A stretch of DNA of 64,000 nt from UBA6522 sp965204155 (GCA_965204155.1 OZ241971.1:4030001-4094000); one strand, 5' to 3'; counted from the stretch's first letter, positions 35,824 through 45,455 are shown. Notes: generated by a model not told the origin, from the letters alone. Numbers and translations are program-made.

Positions 35824-37161
35824 CTATGGTATGAGGCAGGCAGTAAGTTGCGCCACGTCGCGTACATCCTCCAGCGCACCGATCAGCTTGCAGGCGCGCG
35901 AGATCTTGTCTTCGGGCAGGATACCGGCGGCCTCTCGTATCAGGATGTCTTGCGGTGACTCCGTTGCGTAGGTGAACTCATCGCCTTCGCCGATCAGGAC
36001 ACGCCCATCCACCGTAGTGACCTCCAGGCGGGCGTAGCGAACCGACTTGCCTTCGACGAAGTCGACCCGCGTATTGTCGATGAGCCTCCCGATCTCCGGG
36101 TTGTTCACGTCTTCGTATCGATCGAGCCGCAGCTCGCCGTCCACCAGTAGTGCACCGAACTGAAACAGGGCTGACGATGGCGACGTGCGCGGGGTGAAGG
36201 GACCCCGCGCATAGCTCGCGCGGAAATTCCTCCGCTCCGCTGGAAAGGTCACGTGAATGGACGCGACATCGTCCGACCTTATCCGGTCGTTCAGAACGAA
36301 ACCCCGCATCAGTTCGATGGGCACCTGGTTGAGACCCGTGCCCGGATAGTGTTTTTCTTCCGACGCCATGATGGAGTGGTCGCGGCCCAGGCACTCGAGC
36401 AACGCATCCTGATCGATTTCCGCGTTGCCGAGAAAAGTCTGGATGAAGCCGAACTCGCCCTCAAGCACCCTGGGAGATCCCCACGCGCCGGCCTTCGCCA
36501 GGTAAGCGCCCATCAAGCCGTTCCGGCACACAAGCCCATAGTAGTGCGTGATGGGTCCGGCATCGCTCTCGGCGACGCCCATTGCCGTGTGGGCCGCGTA
36601 GGCCAGCGCGACGGCTGTCTGAGCACGGTCGAGTTCGAGGATCCTGGCGGCGGTCGCGACGGAACCGAATGGGCCGAACGGCATCGTCGCCCGCCGCGGT
36701 GCATCGAGCGTCCAGGACCAGCGGGCAAACTTCCCCATCATCTCGTAACCGACGATGACGGCGGTGAGAAACGCGGCCCCGGAGACATGATGCCGCTCGC
36801 CGAGAGAGAAGGCGAGGGGCAAGGTCACAAGCCCCGGATGCACGCCGGTTTCGAAGATCACATCGTCCTGCCCGAAGGCGCGCATCATCTGGCAATTGAC
36901 GAATACGGCATCGGCTACCGTGGTTCGCCAGGGCAGGCCGATCAGGGTGGCTTCGCCGGCGCCTTCACTCAGGTCGCGCGCTACCGCGATGGCGCGCTGT
37001 ATGTCGGGCTCCTGGGCTTTCAGGCCGCGGAACGCCAGTCCAAGGTGATAGGAGAAACGTTGCTTTGCGCGCTCGATCGCTGCGGTATCGACGTTGGACA
37101 GATCCTCCCCGCAGATATACTCCGCAATCCTTTCGCTAAACGTTGCTGCTGTTTCGTCCAT
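35824..37161 (-). CDS. MmgE/PrpD family protein
   Basis: 445 residues. Typical blocks are the helical N-domain (RFSYHLGLAFRGL), FVNCQMMRAFGQDDVIFETG, HPGLVTLPLAFSLGE, VGYEMMGKFARWSW, and AYAAHTAMG. The family contains 2-methylcitrate dehydratase and cis-aconitate decarboxylase, plus many members of unknown substrate. It is more similar to the paralog at 55437-56780 than to the one at 52776-54131, sharing RAGAWGSP-type and FGPFGS motifs. The opposite-strand neighbours are a TonB receptor and, upstream, an aldo/keto reductase on the same strand 62 bp away. Substrate unknown. Confidence 0.88.
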   Translation of the reverse strand: MDETAATFSERIAEYICGEDLSNVDTAAIERAKQRFSYHLGLAFRGLKAQEPDIQRAIAVARDLSEGAGEATLIGLPWRTTVADAVFVNCQMMRAFGQDDVIFETGVHPGLVTLPLAFSLGERHHVSGAAFLTAVIVGYEMMGKFARWSWTLDAPRRATMPFGPFGSVATAARILELDRAQTAVALAYAAHTAMGVAESDAGPITHYYGLVCRNGLMGAYLAKAGAWGSPRVLEGEFGFIQTFLGNAEIDQDALLECLGRDHSIMASEEKHYPGTGLNQVPIELMRGFVLNDRIRSDDVASIHVTFPAERRNFRASYARGPFTPRTSPSSALFQFGALLVDGELRLDRYEDVNNPEIGRLIDNTRVDFVEGKSVRYARLEVTTVDGRVLIGEGDEFTYATESPQDILIREAAGILPEDKISRACKLIGALEDVRDVAQLTACLIP

Positions 37162-37223
37162 TCAATGACCGGTTGCAGAATCCGGAACGCTCCCGCGCCC
37201 GTACTGCCCGAAATGCCGTCGTT

Positions 37224-38255
37224 TCACCCAGGAACGGGAGCATCGTCCCGAAGCAGATTCTGTTCTACCAGCGCGGACCAGAATTCCGCCGGAATCTCGA
37301 AAGTAAACAGGTTCAGGGTCTGTTCGATGCGGCCTGGCTTTCCGATACCCGGAATGACGCTGGCAACAGCAGGGTGAGCCAGCGGGAATTGCAAAGCCGC
37401 CGCCGGCAATGGCACCTCGAACCTTTCGCACGTACTTTCGATTCTTGAGACCTTGTCGACAATCCTGTCCGGCGCATCGGCGTAGTTGTAGCGGAGAGGT
37501 GTTCTGTTTCTGACACCCGTGGCCAGAATTCCCGAGTTGTATGCACCGCCTATGATGATGGAGCAGTTTCGCTGCATGCATTTCGGCAGGAAAGAGTCGA
37601 GAGGCTCCTGCTCCAGAAGCGTGTAGCGGCCAGCCAGCAGGAAGCAGTCCCAGTCTCCGTACTCAAGCGCTGCCTGACAGACTTCGTACTCGTTGACGCC
37701 AAGACCGATGGCGCCCACCCGGCCCTGGCTGCGGAGTTGCTGCATCGCACGATACCCGCCATCCATGGCAACGGGAAACAACCTCTCATTGTCGGCACCG
37801 TGAGTTGCCGTCCCGATATCATGCATGAAGAGTATGTCGATTCGATCCAGTCCCAGGCGCTGGAGACTGTCCTCGAAGGAACGCATGACTCCATCGTAAC
37901 TGTAGTCGTAAACGATATCGAAGGGCATTGGGGACAGAAAGCCATGACGCTCGACGGCGTATCCGGCCGGTCGCAGGAGGCGGCCGACCTTTGTTGACAA
38001 GACATACTCCTTTCCCTCCCTGGGACGCAGTGCGTCGCCGACGCGCCTTTCGCTCAGACCTTGTCCGTAGTGGGGTGCGGTATCGAAGTAGCGAAAACCG
38101 TGCCGCCAGGCGGTATCCAGAATTCGAGCCGCTTCTGTCTGCGACACCCTGTGAAACAGATTGCCCAGCGAGGCACAGCCAAAACCGAGAGTGTCGACAG
38201 AAATGTGTGTGCTGCCGACGCGCCGCCTTTCAATTGAATCCATTACCCGTGACAT
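37224..38255 (-). CDS. Aldo/keto reductase, candidate L-fucose dehydrogenase
   Basis: 343 residues. VDTLGFGCASLGNL starts the barrel; FDTAPHYGQGLSE carries the catalytic Asp and Tyr, STKVGRLL the Lys, and ILFMHDIG the His. The layout matches the D-threo-aldose/L-fucose 1-dehydrogenase group, which oxidises L-fucose to its lactone with NAD(P). That would feed the lactonase at 8552 and the fuconate dehydratase at 24692, completing the first three oxidative steps in the window. This link is inference. The ATG at 38255 is followed by a second at 38243. Divergent from an acyl-CoA dehydrogenase. Confidence 0.82.
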   Translation of the reverse strand: MSRVMDSIERRRVGSTHISVDTLGFGCASLGNLFHRVSQTEAARILDTAWRHGFRYFDTAPHYGQGLSERRVGDALRPREGKEYVLSTKVGRLLRPAGYAVERHGFLSPMPFDIVYDYSYDGVMRSFEDSLQRLGLDRIDILFMHDIGTATHGADNERLFPVAMDGGYRAMQQLRSQGRVGAIGLGVNEYEVCQAALEYGDWDCFLLAGRYTLLEQEPLDSFLPKCMQRNCSIIIGGAYNSGILATGVRNRTPLRYNYADAPDRIVDKVSRIESTCERFEVPLPAAALQFPLAHPAVASVIPGIGKPGRIEQTLNLFTFEIPAEFWSALVEQNLLRDDAPVPG

Positions 38256-38297
38256 TCCTCAGATTCCGGAGAAAACGCGCACTTGGTAGAATAGCGC

Positions 38298-38340
38298 ATT
38301 GGCTGTGGGCAATAGCGCGATGCAGCCAATTCGGAATTGG
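38298..38340. promoter_or_regulatory. Nested inverted repeats in divergent gap
   Basis: ATTGGCTG (38298-38305) is perfectly inverted as CAGCCAAT (38323-38330), and the latter overlaps the perfect palindrome CCAATTCGGAATTGG (38326-38340). A -10-like TAGAAT is at 38287. The 188-bp gap separates the divergent aldo/keto reductase and acyl-CoA dehydrogenase genes; these repeats are likely operator elements for one or both. Confidence 0.45.
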
Positions 38341-38443
38341 CGCGATTGTTTCTTCTGTGGCGCGACCCATTGCGGAATTTGCATGAAGGTCTGGGTATCT
38401 AGCGCCTAAAATTGCGTAGCGCCAAGGGTCTCCGGAGAACAGG

Positions 38444-39589
38444 TTGTCGGTCTTCGCCATTCACCCGTATGCGACGCCCTCCGATGCGCAGGCCTTGCGC
38501 GGGGAGGTGCGGGCGTTCCTGGCCGAGCATCTGCCCGATAGCGCCCCCGCACGACGCACCAACTGCTGGGCCGTGCTCGATCCGGACTTCAGCCGCAAGC
38601 TGGGCGAGGCCGGTTTCATCGGCATGCTGTGGCCGAGACGTTACGGCGGTCACGAGCGGGACCCGTTGGAGCGCTATATCGTCCTTGAGGAACTCCTCGC
38701 GGCCGGCGCGCCGGTCGGTTCGCACTGGATCGCGGACCGGCAGACCGGGCCGTTGCTGTTGCGCTATGGCACCGAGGCGCAACGGCGGAAGTACCTGCCC
38801 GGCATGGCGCGCGGCGAATTGTTTGCGTGCATCGGCTTGAGCGAGCCGGGCGCCGGTTCGGATCTTGCAAACATCCGCACTTCGGCGATGCGCGTCGACG
38901 GCGGCTGGCGGCTCAATGGCCAGAAAGTCTGGACGACCAATGCACACGACGCCGCGGTCATGTTGACACTGGTAAGGACGGAAGCCGGTTCCGAGCGCCG
39001 CGAGGGGCTGAGCCAGTTCCTGGTCGATCTCGATCTGCCCGGCGTGGAGGTACGGCCGATCATCGATCTGGCCGGACACCATGAGTTCAACGAGGTGTTC
39101 TTCGACGATGCCGACGTTCCGGACGGCGCATTGGTGGGTGCGGAGGGAGAAGGGTGGACGCAGGCGACTGCGGAACTGGCACTGGAGCGATCGGGCCCGG
39201 AGCGGTACCTGTCGAGCCATGTGCTGCTGGCCAGCCTGATCGATGCGGCGGGATCCGAACCGGATGCCGTCCTTGCCGGCGTGATCGGCCGATTGGCGGC
39301 GGAGCTGTGGACACTGAGGCAGATGTCCATGTCGGTGGCCGCGAAGCTCGCATCAGGCCAGGATCCCATGGTTGAAGCCGCCGTCGTCAAGGATCTCGGC
39401 AACAGCTACGAGCAGGCACTGCCGATCGCCATCCAGGCCGCCCTGGGCGGCGAGGCGCAGCTTGCGGACGGCAGCGCGCTCGCCGACATGCTTGCCATGC
39501 TCCTGCAGTCGTCCCCTTCATTTTCGTTGCGCGGTGGGACCCGGGAAATCATGCGCGGGATCATCGCAAGGGGGTTGGGACTCCGATGA
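38444..39589 (+). CDS. Acyl-CoA dehydrogenase family protein
   Basis: 381 residues from TTG 38444, which has a GGAG site 6 bases upstream. FAD-binding blocks are CIGLSEPGAGSDLANIRT and the following VDGGWRLNGQKVWTTNAHDA; the C-terminal SLRGGTREIMRGIIARGLGL is typical. It is followed by a second, more divergent acyl-CoA dehydrogenase with an ATGA overlap. Such pairs often form heteromeric enzymes oxidising unusual acyl-CoA thioesters, as in steroid side-chain degradation. Substrate unknown. Confidence 0.9.
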   Translation: MSVFAIHPYATPSDAQALRGEVRAFLAEHLPDSAPARRTNCWAVLDPDFSRKLGEAGFIGMLWPRRYGGHERDPLERYIVLEELLAAGAPVGSHWIADRQTGPLLLRYGTEAQRRKYLPGMARGELFACIGLSEPGAGSDLANIRTSAMRVDGGWRLNGQKVWTTNAHDAAVMLTLVRTEAGSERREGLSQFLVDLDLPGVEVRPIIDLAGHHEFNEVFFDDADVPDGALVGAEGEGWTQATAELALERSGPERYLSSHVLLASLIDAAGSEPDAVLAGVIGRLAAELWTLRQMSMSVAAKLASGQDPMVEAAVVKDLGNSYEQALPIAIQAALGGEAQLADGSALADMLAMLLQSSPSFSLRGGTREIMRGIIARGLGLR

Positions 39590-40587
39590 GCGAGCAGCAG
39601 GAACTGCTGGTACAGGCTGCCGAGAACATCTTTGAGGCGATCGGTGAGGCGGACCTGGCGGAGGCCTGGTCAGCCATTGAGGATGCCGGGTTCGGTATCC
39701 TGCTGGTGGACGAGGCGTCCGGAGGATTCGGCGGCGACTGGGCCGACTTCCATGCGGTGATGCGGGAAGCCGGCAAACGTGCCCTGCCGTTGCCGCTGGG
39801 CGAAATGGTGTTGGCGACCTGGTGCGCCGGCCGGGCAGGGCTCGGGGTGCCATCGGGGATGGCGTCTGTCGCCGTCGAGGTCGACGGAGAGATGAGCGGC
39901 GGGAAATTCAGCGGAGTGCTGCGAGGTGTCCCCTGGGGCCGGCATCTGGACTCCGTGGTGGCGGTAGCATCGGGACAGGCATGGGTCCTGCCGGCCCAGG
40001 GTGCGCGGATCGATGCGCGCACCAATCCAGCGGGCGAACCGCGGGATGACCTGCACTTTGCCAAGGCCGCAGCGCACTCGGCGGCGACTGATGTAGACCT
40101 GCGGTCGTGCGCGGCACTGATGCGTGTCGCGCAGATCTCCGGAGCGGCCGACGGGGCACTTGCAATGTCCGTCGAACACGTCAATTCCCGCAAGCAGTTC
40201 GGGCGGGTTCTGGCGAAGTTTCAAGCGGTTCAGCAAAACCTGGCCGTTCTCGCGACCGAAGCTGCGGCGGTCAACTGCGCCGGCCAGGCCGCGGCACTGG
40301 CACGGGATCGGGACCCCGGCGGAGACGGTGCGGCATTGGAGATCGCGGCCGCCAAACTGCGCGCAAACATCGCAGTGGGTACGGTGACGTCCATCGCCCA
40401 CCAGGTCCACGGCGCCATCGGTTTTACCGAAGAGTATCCGCTGCATCGGCTGACACGGCGAATGATGGGCTGGCGCTCCGAATTCGGTAATGACCGATAT
40501 TGGGCGGAGAAACTTGGCGTCCGGGTGGCCCGCCTGGGTGGCACCGGGCTGTGGCGCGAAATCACGCGGCGTTCCGACCTGGGATAG
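39586..40587 (+). CDS. Acyl-CoA dehydrogenase family protein, divergent subunit
   Basis: 333 residues, shorter than the usual 380. Starts at the ATGA overlap with the preceding acyl-CoA dehydrogenase. ILLVDEASGGFGGDWADFHA near the N-terminus and the C-terminal IAHQVHGAIGFTEEYPLHRL and RRMMGWRSEFGN identify the fold. The central beta domain is reduced. Together with its partner it probably makes an alpha/beta complex in which each chain contributes part of the FAD site, as described for such pairs in actinobacteria. Convergent with the dihydroorotase-like gene. Confidence 0.85.
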   Translation: MSEQQELLVQAAENIFEAIGEADLAEAWSAIEDAGFGILLVDEASGGFGGDWADFHAVMREAGKRALPLPLGEMVLATWCAGRAGLGVPSGMASVAVEVDGEMSGGKFSGVLRGVPWGRHLDSVVAVASGQAWVLPAQGARIDARTNPAGEPRDDLHFAKAAAHSAATDVDLRSCAALMRVAQISGAADGALAMSVEHVNSRKQFGRVLAKFQAVQQNLAVLATEAAAVNCAGQAAALARDRDPGGDGAALEIAAAKLRANIAVGTVTSIAHQVHGAIGFTEEYPLHRLTRRMMGWRSEFGNDRYWAEKLGVRVARLGGTGLWREITRRSDLG

Positions 40588-40648
40588 CCTGCTTAGCGCC
40601 TACAGATCCCGGTACGGTACTGCCGGCAATGTCGGTGTGCCGTCGCCG

Positions 40649-41962
40649 TCAGCCGCCGACACGCCGAACCTCCCGCCGCGTGTGTGTACCCGATTCGCGG
40701 TCGAAGGCAACCTTGCCGCGCAGGAACGTGGTGATCACCCGGTACCGCAATCGATCTCCGCAAAACGGCGTCACCCTGCCCATGGAATGAAACTCCATCG
40801 GTTCGACCTTCCACACACCCCGGGTAAAGCCGCCGGATACGGCGAGATTCTGTTCCTGATGGCCCTCGTCCTCTTCAAAGATGACCAGGTCGGCGTCGTA
40901 GCCCGGTTCGATGAGACCTTTTTTCAGTCCCAGGTAGCGGGCCGGCAACTCGGAGAAGTGCCGGCAGGCGGTGTCGAGACCGTGCAGAGTCAGCAGATGC
41001 GGATAAACGAAGTCGATCGCCGCGTACCCGGCCTTGGGCGTCAGTTCGCCGGGGATCGGATTCGAACTGAACTTGTCCTGCATGCGGTGGGGCGCGTGCC
41101 AGGATGTGACGATGTCGATCTTGCCCTCGGCAAGATAGCACTGCAGCCGTTCGACCTCCTCGGCCGAGCGCAGCGGCGGCACATGCCGGGAAGCCACGCC
41201 GATTCGTTCCGCGGCAGTGACGCTGTCGATGGAAACGGAATGATGAGGCACCTGGATGGACACGTTCGGCAGGCGGTCTGCTTCCGCCAGAATCCTGTCG
41301 ACGCTGTCCGGCTGCGTGATCTGAATTCTCACACGGAATTCCGGCGGCAGCCGACGCAGCAGGGCGCCGAGCGCATACCGCTCGCCGAGTTCGTGCAGGG
41401 GCGTGTCCTGGAATGCGGCCTCATCCACCACGATCGAGCCATGCAGGCCTGCCTCCGCGTAGCGCTGGAACTCCGCAGTGCTGTCGTCGAGGTCCCGGGC
41501 ATATCGCCACTGGCGAAGATTCCAGGAATACAGTCCGACGCAGTAGGCCCCGGCATCGCGATACTCGGTAGTATCCGCGGGATCCAGCGGTGGAGCCGCT
41601 GCCACACCGTAGTCGGTGTAGGCACGCTCGGCCACGAACCGGACGCGTTCGCGTATCCGCTGTGTCGTGTTGAGTCTTGGCACGATATTCGCCTGGTCGC
41701 AGACGACTGTGACGCCCCCGGCCAACGCGCCTCGGGTGGCGCATTCCACCGTTTCCTTGGGCGCGGCAATCCAGTCGCGCAGACCGCAGAGCAGGTCGAT
41801 GCCGGCGGGCAGGACGAGTTGGCGTGGACCGAGTTCGATCATTTGGTCGGCCTCACCTGCCTGGTCGTCGGTGACAGAGCGGATGATTCCGCCTTCAATT
41901 CGAATCGCGGCAGGCTGGATCTTGCCTGCGATGAACGCGGGCCCCTTGATCGTCAGGCTCAT
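40649..41962 (-). CDS. Dihydroorotase-like amidohydrolase homolog lacking the HxH metal site
   Basis: 437 residues from ATG 41962; an upstream start at 42001 is possible but not family-like. The fold matches cyclic amidohydrolases (LPAGIDLLCGLRDW, GALAGGVTVVCDQAN, HHSVSIDSVTAAERIGV, SWHAPH). In true enzymes the first block reads DxHVHLRD; here the two His positions are Leu58 and Gly60. The Asp before HAPH is replaced by Trp. The paralog at 56793-58100 has parallel losses. The protein may be a non-metal, repurposed member or a structural partner rather than a classical dihydroorotase or allantoinase. Divergent from the peptide ABC transporter. Confidence 0.78.
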   Translation of the reverse strand: MSLTIKGPAFIAGKIQPAAIRIEGGIIRSVTDDQAGEADQMIELGPRQLVLPAGIDLLCGLRDWIAAPKETVECATRGALAGGVTVVCDQANIVPRLNTTQRIRERVRFVAERAYTDYGVAAAPPLDPADTTEYRDAGAYCVGLYSWNLRQWRYARDLDDSTAEFQRYAEAGLHGSIVVDEAAFQDTPLHELGERYALGALLRRLPPEFRVRIQITQPDSVDRILAEADRLPNVSIQVPHHSVSIDSVTAAERIGVASRHVPPLRSAEEVERLQCYLAEGKIDIVTSWHAPHRMQDKFSSNPIPGELTPKAGYAAIDFVYPHLLTLHGLDTACRHFSELPARYLGLKKGLIEPGYDADLVIFEEDEGHQEQNLAVSGGFTRGVWKVEPMEFHSMGRVTPFCGDRLRYRVITTFLRGKVAFDRESGTHTRREVRRVGG

Positions 41963-42090
41963 CTGGCCTTCAACCCTGTATAGGCATGACGGTACTTGCA
42001 CATTTCAGCTTGTCGTTGTCCCGGGTAACGTTTCACCTGCGGCGTGATTGCCAGCAATGCGGTTACCGGCGAAGCAAGCAATGACGCACT

Positions 42091-42119
42091 ATTTCTCCAA
42101 TATGCGTTCGTATTGTCAA
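42091..42119 (-). promoter_or_regulatory. Possible promoter of the dihydroorotase-like gene
   Basis: On the minus strand TTGACA (42119-42114) is followed after 17 bp by AGAAAT (42096-42091), a weak -10. It would start transcription about 120 bp before the ATG at 41962. The 325-bp gap 41963-42287 holds this, the opposite promoter at 42223 and nothing else recognisable. Confidence 0.35.
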
Positions 42120-42197
42120 GTTGCGGTTGGCCGGTGCGGCAAATCCGGTGCATGGCCGGGCGTCCGCACTTGGGCGATTAAACCGGGACTGCAGACG

Positions 42198-42228
42198 TGA
42201 AAAATCCCGTCCGCGCTGAAGGTATAAT
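42198..42228 (+). promoter_or_regulatory. Promoter of the peptide ABC transporter operon
   Basis: A consensus -10 TATAAT is at 42223-42228, 60 bp before the permease start. A weak TGAAAA lies 19 bp upstream. This is the best sigma-70 signal in the gap and is correctly oriented for the six-gene operon. Confidence 0.45.
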
Positions 42229-42287
42229 CGCGAGGTTGCGGAATCCGATAGCTGTTTCCGGCTCGGATTGACGCGGCGGACAACGTC

Positions 42288-43298
42288 ATGCGTGCAGGAA
42301 AATCAAGGTCCCTCGGCAACTTCATTCTCTACCGCACCTCGATTAGCGTCGTCACGATTTTTGCCGCTTCGGTCATCTCCTTCATTATCATCCAGTTGCC
42401 GCCAGGCGATTTCGTCTCGTCCTACGTGGCTCAGCTTTCCCAGACGGGCGCCATCGGTTCCACCGAAAGCATCGAGCAATTGCGCAGGGACTACGGTCTC
42501 GACCAGCCCATGGTCGTGCGCTACCTGCGATGGGCGGCGGGCGCGATTCGTGGCGACTTCGGCATGTCGCTGCAGTGGAATCGCGAGGTGAGCGGGCTCA
42601 TCGGCGAGTACATGGGACTCACGCTCATGCTCGCCGTCCTGGGACTGCTGCTTGCCTGGGGGCTGGCGTTACCGATCGGGCTGTACAACGCGATGTACCG
42701 GGGTTCGATGGGCGACTATGCATTTTCCGCGTTCGGCATGATCGGTATCGCCGTTCCCAATTTCCTGCTGGCCCTGTTTGCGCTGTTCATCGGTTTCCGC
42801 TATTTCAATGCGGATCTGGGCGCCATTCACTCCCAGCGGTACGTGGATGCGCCCTGGTCGGTCGGGAAGTTTTTCGATGCCCTTTGGCACATGCTCGTCC
42901 CGGCGCTGATTCTCGCGCTCGCGATCATGTCTCGGCTTGTGCGGGTGCTGCGGGCCAACCTGCTTGACGAGATGTCCAGGCCCTATGTCGTCACGGCCAG
43001 GGCCAAGGGCATGCGTGAGCTGACGCTGGTACTCAAGTATCCCCTGCGGCTCGCGCTGAATCCCTTTGTGAGCACCATTGGCCTGACGCTGCCGACACTG
43101 ATTTCGGGCAGCATCATCGTGTCCATGGTACTGAACATTCCGACGCTGGGACCGCTGCTGCTGCAGGCTCTGCAGGGGCAGGACATGTTCCTCGCCAGCG
43201 CAATCCTGCTCATCCTTTCCACGCTGGCCGTTGTCGGGACGCTGTTATCCGATTTGCTGCTGAGCTGGATCGACCCGCGCATCCGGCTGGAGAGCTAG
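42288..43298 (+). CDS. Oligopeptide-type ABC transporter permease (DppB/OppB family)
   Basis: 336 residues with six membrane segments. The N-terminus LYRTSISVVTIFAASVISFI and QLPPGDF are hallmarks of the DppB/OppB side; the EAA loop contains ARAKGMRELTLVLKYPLRLA (about residues 235-255). It pairs with the next permease and two ATPases to import peptides or other solutes bound by the family-5 binding protein at 46524. First gene of the operon. Confidence 0.92.
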   Translation: MRAGKSRSLGNFILYRTSISVVTIFAASVISFIIIQLPPGDFVSSYVAQLSQTGAIGSTESIEQLRRDYGLDQPMVVRYLRWAAGAIRGDFGMSLQWNREVSGLIGEYMGLTLMLAVLGLLLAWGLALPIGLYNAMYRGSMGDYAFSAFGMIGIAVPNFLLALFALFIGFRYFNADLGAIHSQRYVDAPWSVGKFFDALWHMLVPALILALAIMSRLVRVLRANLLDEMSRPYVVTARAKGMRELTLVLKYPLRLALNPFVSTIGLTLPTLISGSIIVSMVLNIPTLGPLLLQALQGQDMFLASAILLILSTLAVVGTLLSDLLLSWIDPRIRLES

Positions 43299-43303
43299 GA
43301 GTC

Positions 43304-44437
43304 ATGGTGGTACCCCAGCCTGACAATGGCAACGGGATGCCGGCTGCAACGCCTGCAAAGATTCCGGTGCTGTCGCCGGGTGCGCTGTTCCGCAGGCGCT
43401 TCCTGCGGCACCGGCTGGCAGTCGTGTCGGCCATCGTCGTTGCCCTGTTCTATCTCGTGGTCGCATTCGCCGATTTCCTCGCGTATTCCGACCCAACCGC
43501 CTCCAATTCCCAGCGCGCACTGGTGCCGCCGCAACCGATCCACTTTTTCGACGATGGCCGTTTCGCCCCCCACGTGCACGGGCTTGAGCGCACCCGCAAC
43601 CCGGAAACCTACGGTCTGGAGTATGTCCCGGACGAGGCGCAGACAATCCCGGTGGTGTTCTTTGCCCGGGGTTACGAGTACAGGTTGCTTGGCCTGATAC
43701 CTGCCGACAGGCATCTGATCGGTACGGAGGGCGCCCCGGCGGAGACCAGCCTGTTTCTGCTCGGTGCGGACGAGCAGGGTCGCGATCTGTTTTCCCGCAT
43801 CGCACTGGCGATCCGTACATCGCTGCTCATCGGCCTGGCTGCGGTTGCCGTGAGTATCACCGCAGGCATTTTTTTCGGCACGATTTCGGGGTTTTACGGC
43901 GGCATGGTGGATCTGTTCATACAGCGCGCGATCGAGATTCTGCGCTCGATCCCGACGATCCCGTTGTGGATGGGGCTGGCGGCCGCGATACCGCCCACCT
44001 GGGGCATCACCCTGGTCTACTTCACGGTGACCCTGATCATTGCACTGGTGGGCTGGACCCAGTTGGCGCGGGAACTTCGCGGCCGCATCATGTCCCTGCG
44101 CGGGGAGGATTTCGTGGTCGCGGCGGAGTTGAGCGGCGCCGGACCGGGGCGGATCATGTTTGTGCACCTGCTGCCGCAGACCACGAGCCACATCATCGCA
44201 ACGACGACGCTGGCGATTCCCGCGATGATCGCGAGCGAGACGGCCCTGGGTTTCCTCGGGCTCGGCCTGCGGCCCCCGGCCATTTCACTGGGCGTGCTGT
44301 TGAGCACCGCGCAGAGCCTGCAGAACGTGGCGCTGTATTCGTGGATGCTGATTCCGGCCATCCCGACCGCCATCGTCATCATCGCATTCAACTTCCTCGG
44401 GGACGGCCTTCGGGATGCGGCGGATCCGGGTGGCTAG
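43304..44437 (+). CDS. Oligopeptide-type ABC transporter permease (DppC/OppC family)
   Basis: 377 residues, longer than the usual 280-300 because of a periplasmic insertion of about 100 residues after the first membrane segment (ALVPPQPIHFFDDGRFAPHV onward). That insertion is typical of a subgroup of microcin C/YejE-like permeases. LLGADEQGRDLFSRIALAIR is the conserved DppC entry, and an EAA-type loop GEDFVVAAELSGAGPGRIMF follows. Five bases downstream of the first permease; its end overlaps the first ATPase gene. Confidence 0.92.
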   Translation: MVVPQPDNGNGMPAATPAKIPVLSPGALFRRRFLRHRLAVVSAIVVALFYLVVAFADFLAYSDPTASNSQRALVPPQPIHFFDDGRFAPHVHGLERTRNPETYGLEYVPDEAQTIPVVFFARGYEYRLLGLIPADRHLIGTEGAPAETSLFLLGADEQGRDLFSRIALAIRTSLLIGLAAVAVSITAGIFFGTISGFYGGMVDLFIQRAIEILRSIPTIPLWMGLAAAIPPTWGITLVYFTVTLIIALVGWTQLARELRGRIMSLRGEDFVVAAELSGAGPGRIMFVHLLPQTTSHIIATTTLAIPAMIASETALGFLGLGLRPPAISLGVLLSTAQSLQNVALYSWMLIPAIPTAIVIIAFNFLGDGLRDAADPGG

Positions 44438-45455
44438 GGCGGCGGAAAAGCACGGCGTGAATGCGGACCCGATTGTTCAGGTCCGTGATCTGACCGTGGA
44501 TTTCGACACGGTCGAAGGACGCATCCGCGCAGTGGACGGCATCAGTTTCGACGTGCTGCCCCGGCGGACGCTTGGTGTGGTCGGTGAAAGCGGTTGCGGC
44601 AAGAGCGTGACGGCGCAGGCCATCATGCGAATCGAGGACGAGCGAACCTGCCGATTGGGCGGCAGTATCGTGCTGCGGAGGGACGAGGACACGCTCGACC
44701 TGCTGGGTCTCGCCAGAGACAGCGCGCAGATGCGCGAACTTCGCGGCGGCGACATCGGTTTCATTTTTCAGGAACCGATGACCTCCTTCAGTCCGGTCCA
44801 TACGATCGGCAATCAGATCATCGAGGCCGTGCGCCTGCACTTCAACCTCGGCAAGCCGGAGGCGGCGCAACGCGCAATCGAGCAGTTGCGCGATGTAGGG
44901 ATGCCGAATCCCGAGCACATCATGAGCCAGTACGCGTGGGAGTTGTCCGGCGGGCTGCGCCAGCGCGCCATGATCGCTATGGCGCTGGTGTGCGGTCCGC
45001 GGCTGCTCATCGCCGACGAACCGACCACGGCGCTGGATGTCACGACTCAGGCGCAGGTGCTCACGCTGCTCGCGGAGTTGCAGGATCGGCATGACATGGC
45101 GCTGATGCTGATCACTCATGACCTCGGCGTTGTGGCCGCCGCGGCAGACGATGTGGCCATCATGTATCTGGGGTTCATCGTGGAACGCGGTCCCGCAGCA
45201 TCGATTTTCCGCGATTCGATGCACCCCTATACTCAGCTTCTGCTGGAATCCTTGCCGAGCCTGACGCGACGCCGGCGCGGCGCACTCAAGGCGATAGGCG
45301 GAACCGTGCCCCGGGCGGGGAACCGTCCTGCCGGCTGCCCCTTCCATACCCGGTGTCCAAGCGCGATATGGGGTGTCTGCGACCGGATCCTGCCTGGCCC
45401 GACGCAGGTCGCCGAGCATCACGTCGTCAACTGCCACCTCCACGACCCGCAATGA
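44415..45455 (+). CDS. Oligopeptide-type ABC transporter ATPase (DppD/OppD family)
   Basis: 346 residues. Walker A GESGCGKS (about residue 57), signature LSGGLRQRAMIAMAL, Walker B LLIADEPTTALDV, then LMLITHDLGVVA. The C-terminal GCPFHTRCPSA is the cysteine-rich OppD/F tail that can hold an iron-sulfur cluster. ATG 44415 overlaps the permease stop; GTG 44457 is an alternative start closer to the first beta strand. Overlaps the next ATPase gene by ATGA. Confidence 0.92.
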   Translation: MRRIRVARAAEKHGVNADPIVQVRDLTVDFDTVEGRIRAVDGISFDVLPRRTLGVVGESGCGKSVTAQAIMRIEDERTCRLGGSIVLRRDEDTLDLLGLARDSAQMRELRGGDIGFIFQEPMTSFSPVHTIGNQIIEAVRLHFNLGKPEAAQRAIEQLRDVGMPNPEHIMSQYAWELSGGLRQRAMIAMALVCGPRLLIADEPTTALDVTTQAQVLTLLAELQDRHDMALMLITHDLGVVAAAADDVAIMYLGFIVERGPAASIFRDSMHPYTQLLLESLPSLTRRRRGALKAIGGTVPRAGNRPAGCPFHTRCPSAIWGVCDRILPGPTQVAEHHVVNCHLHDPQ

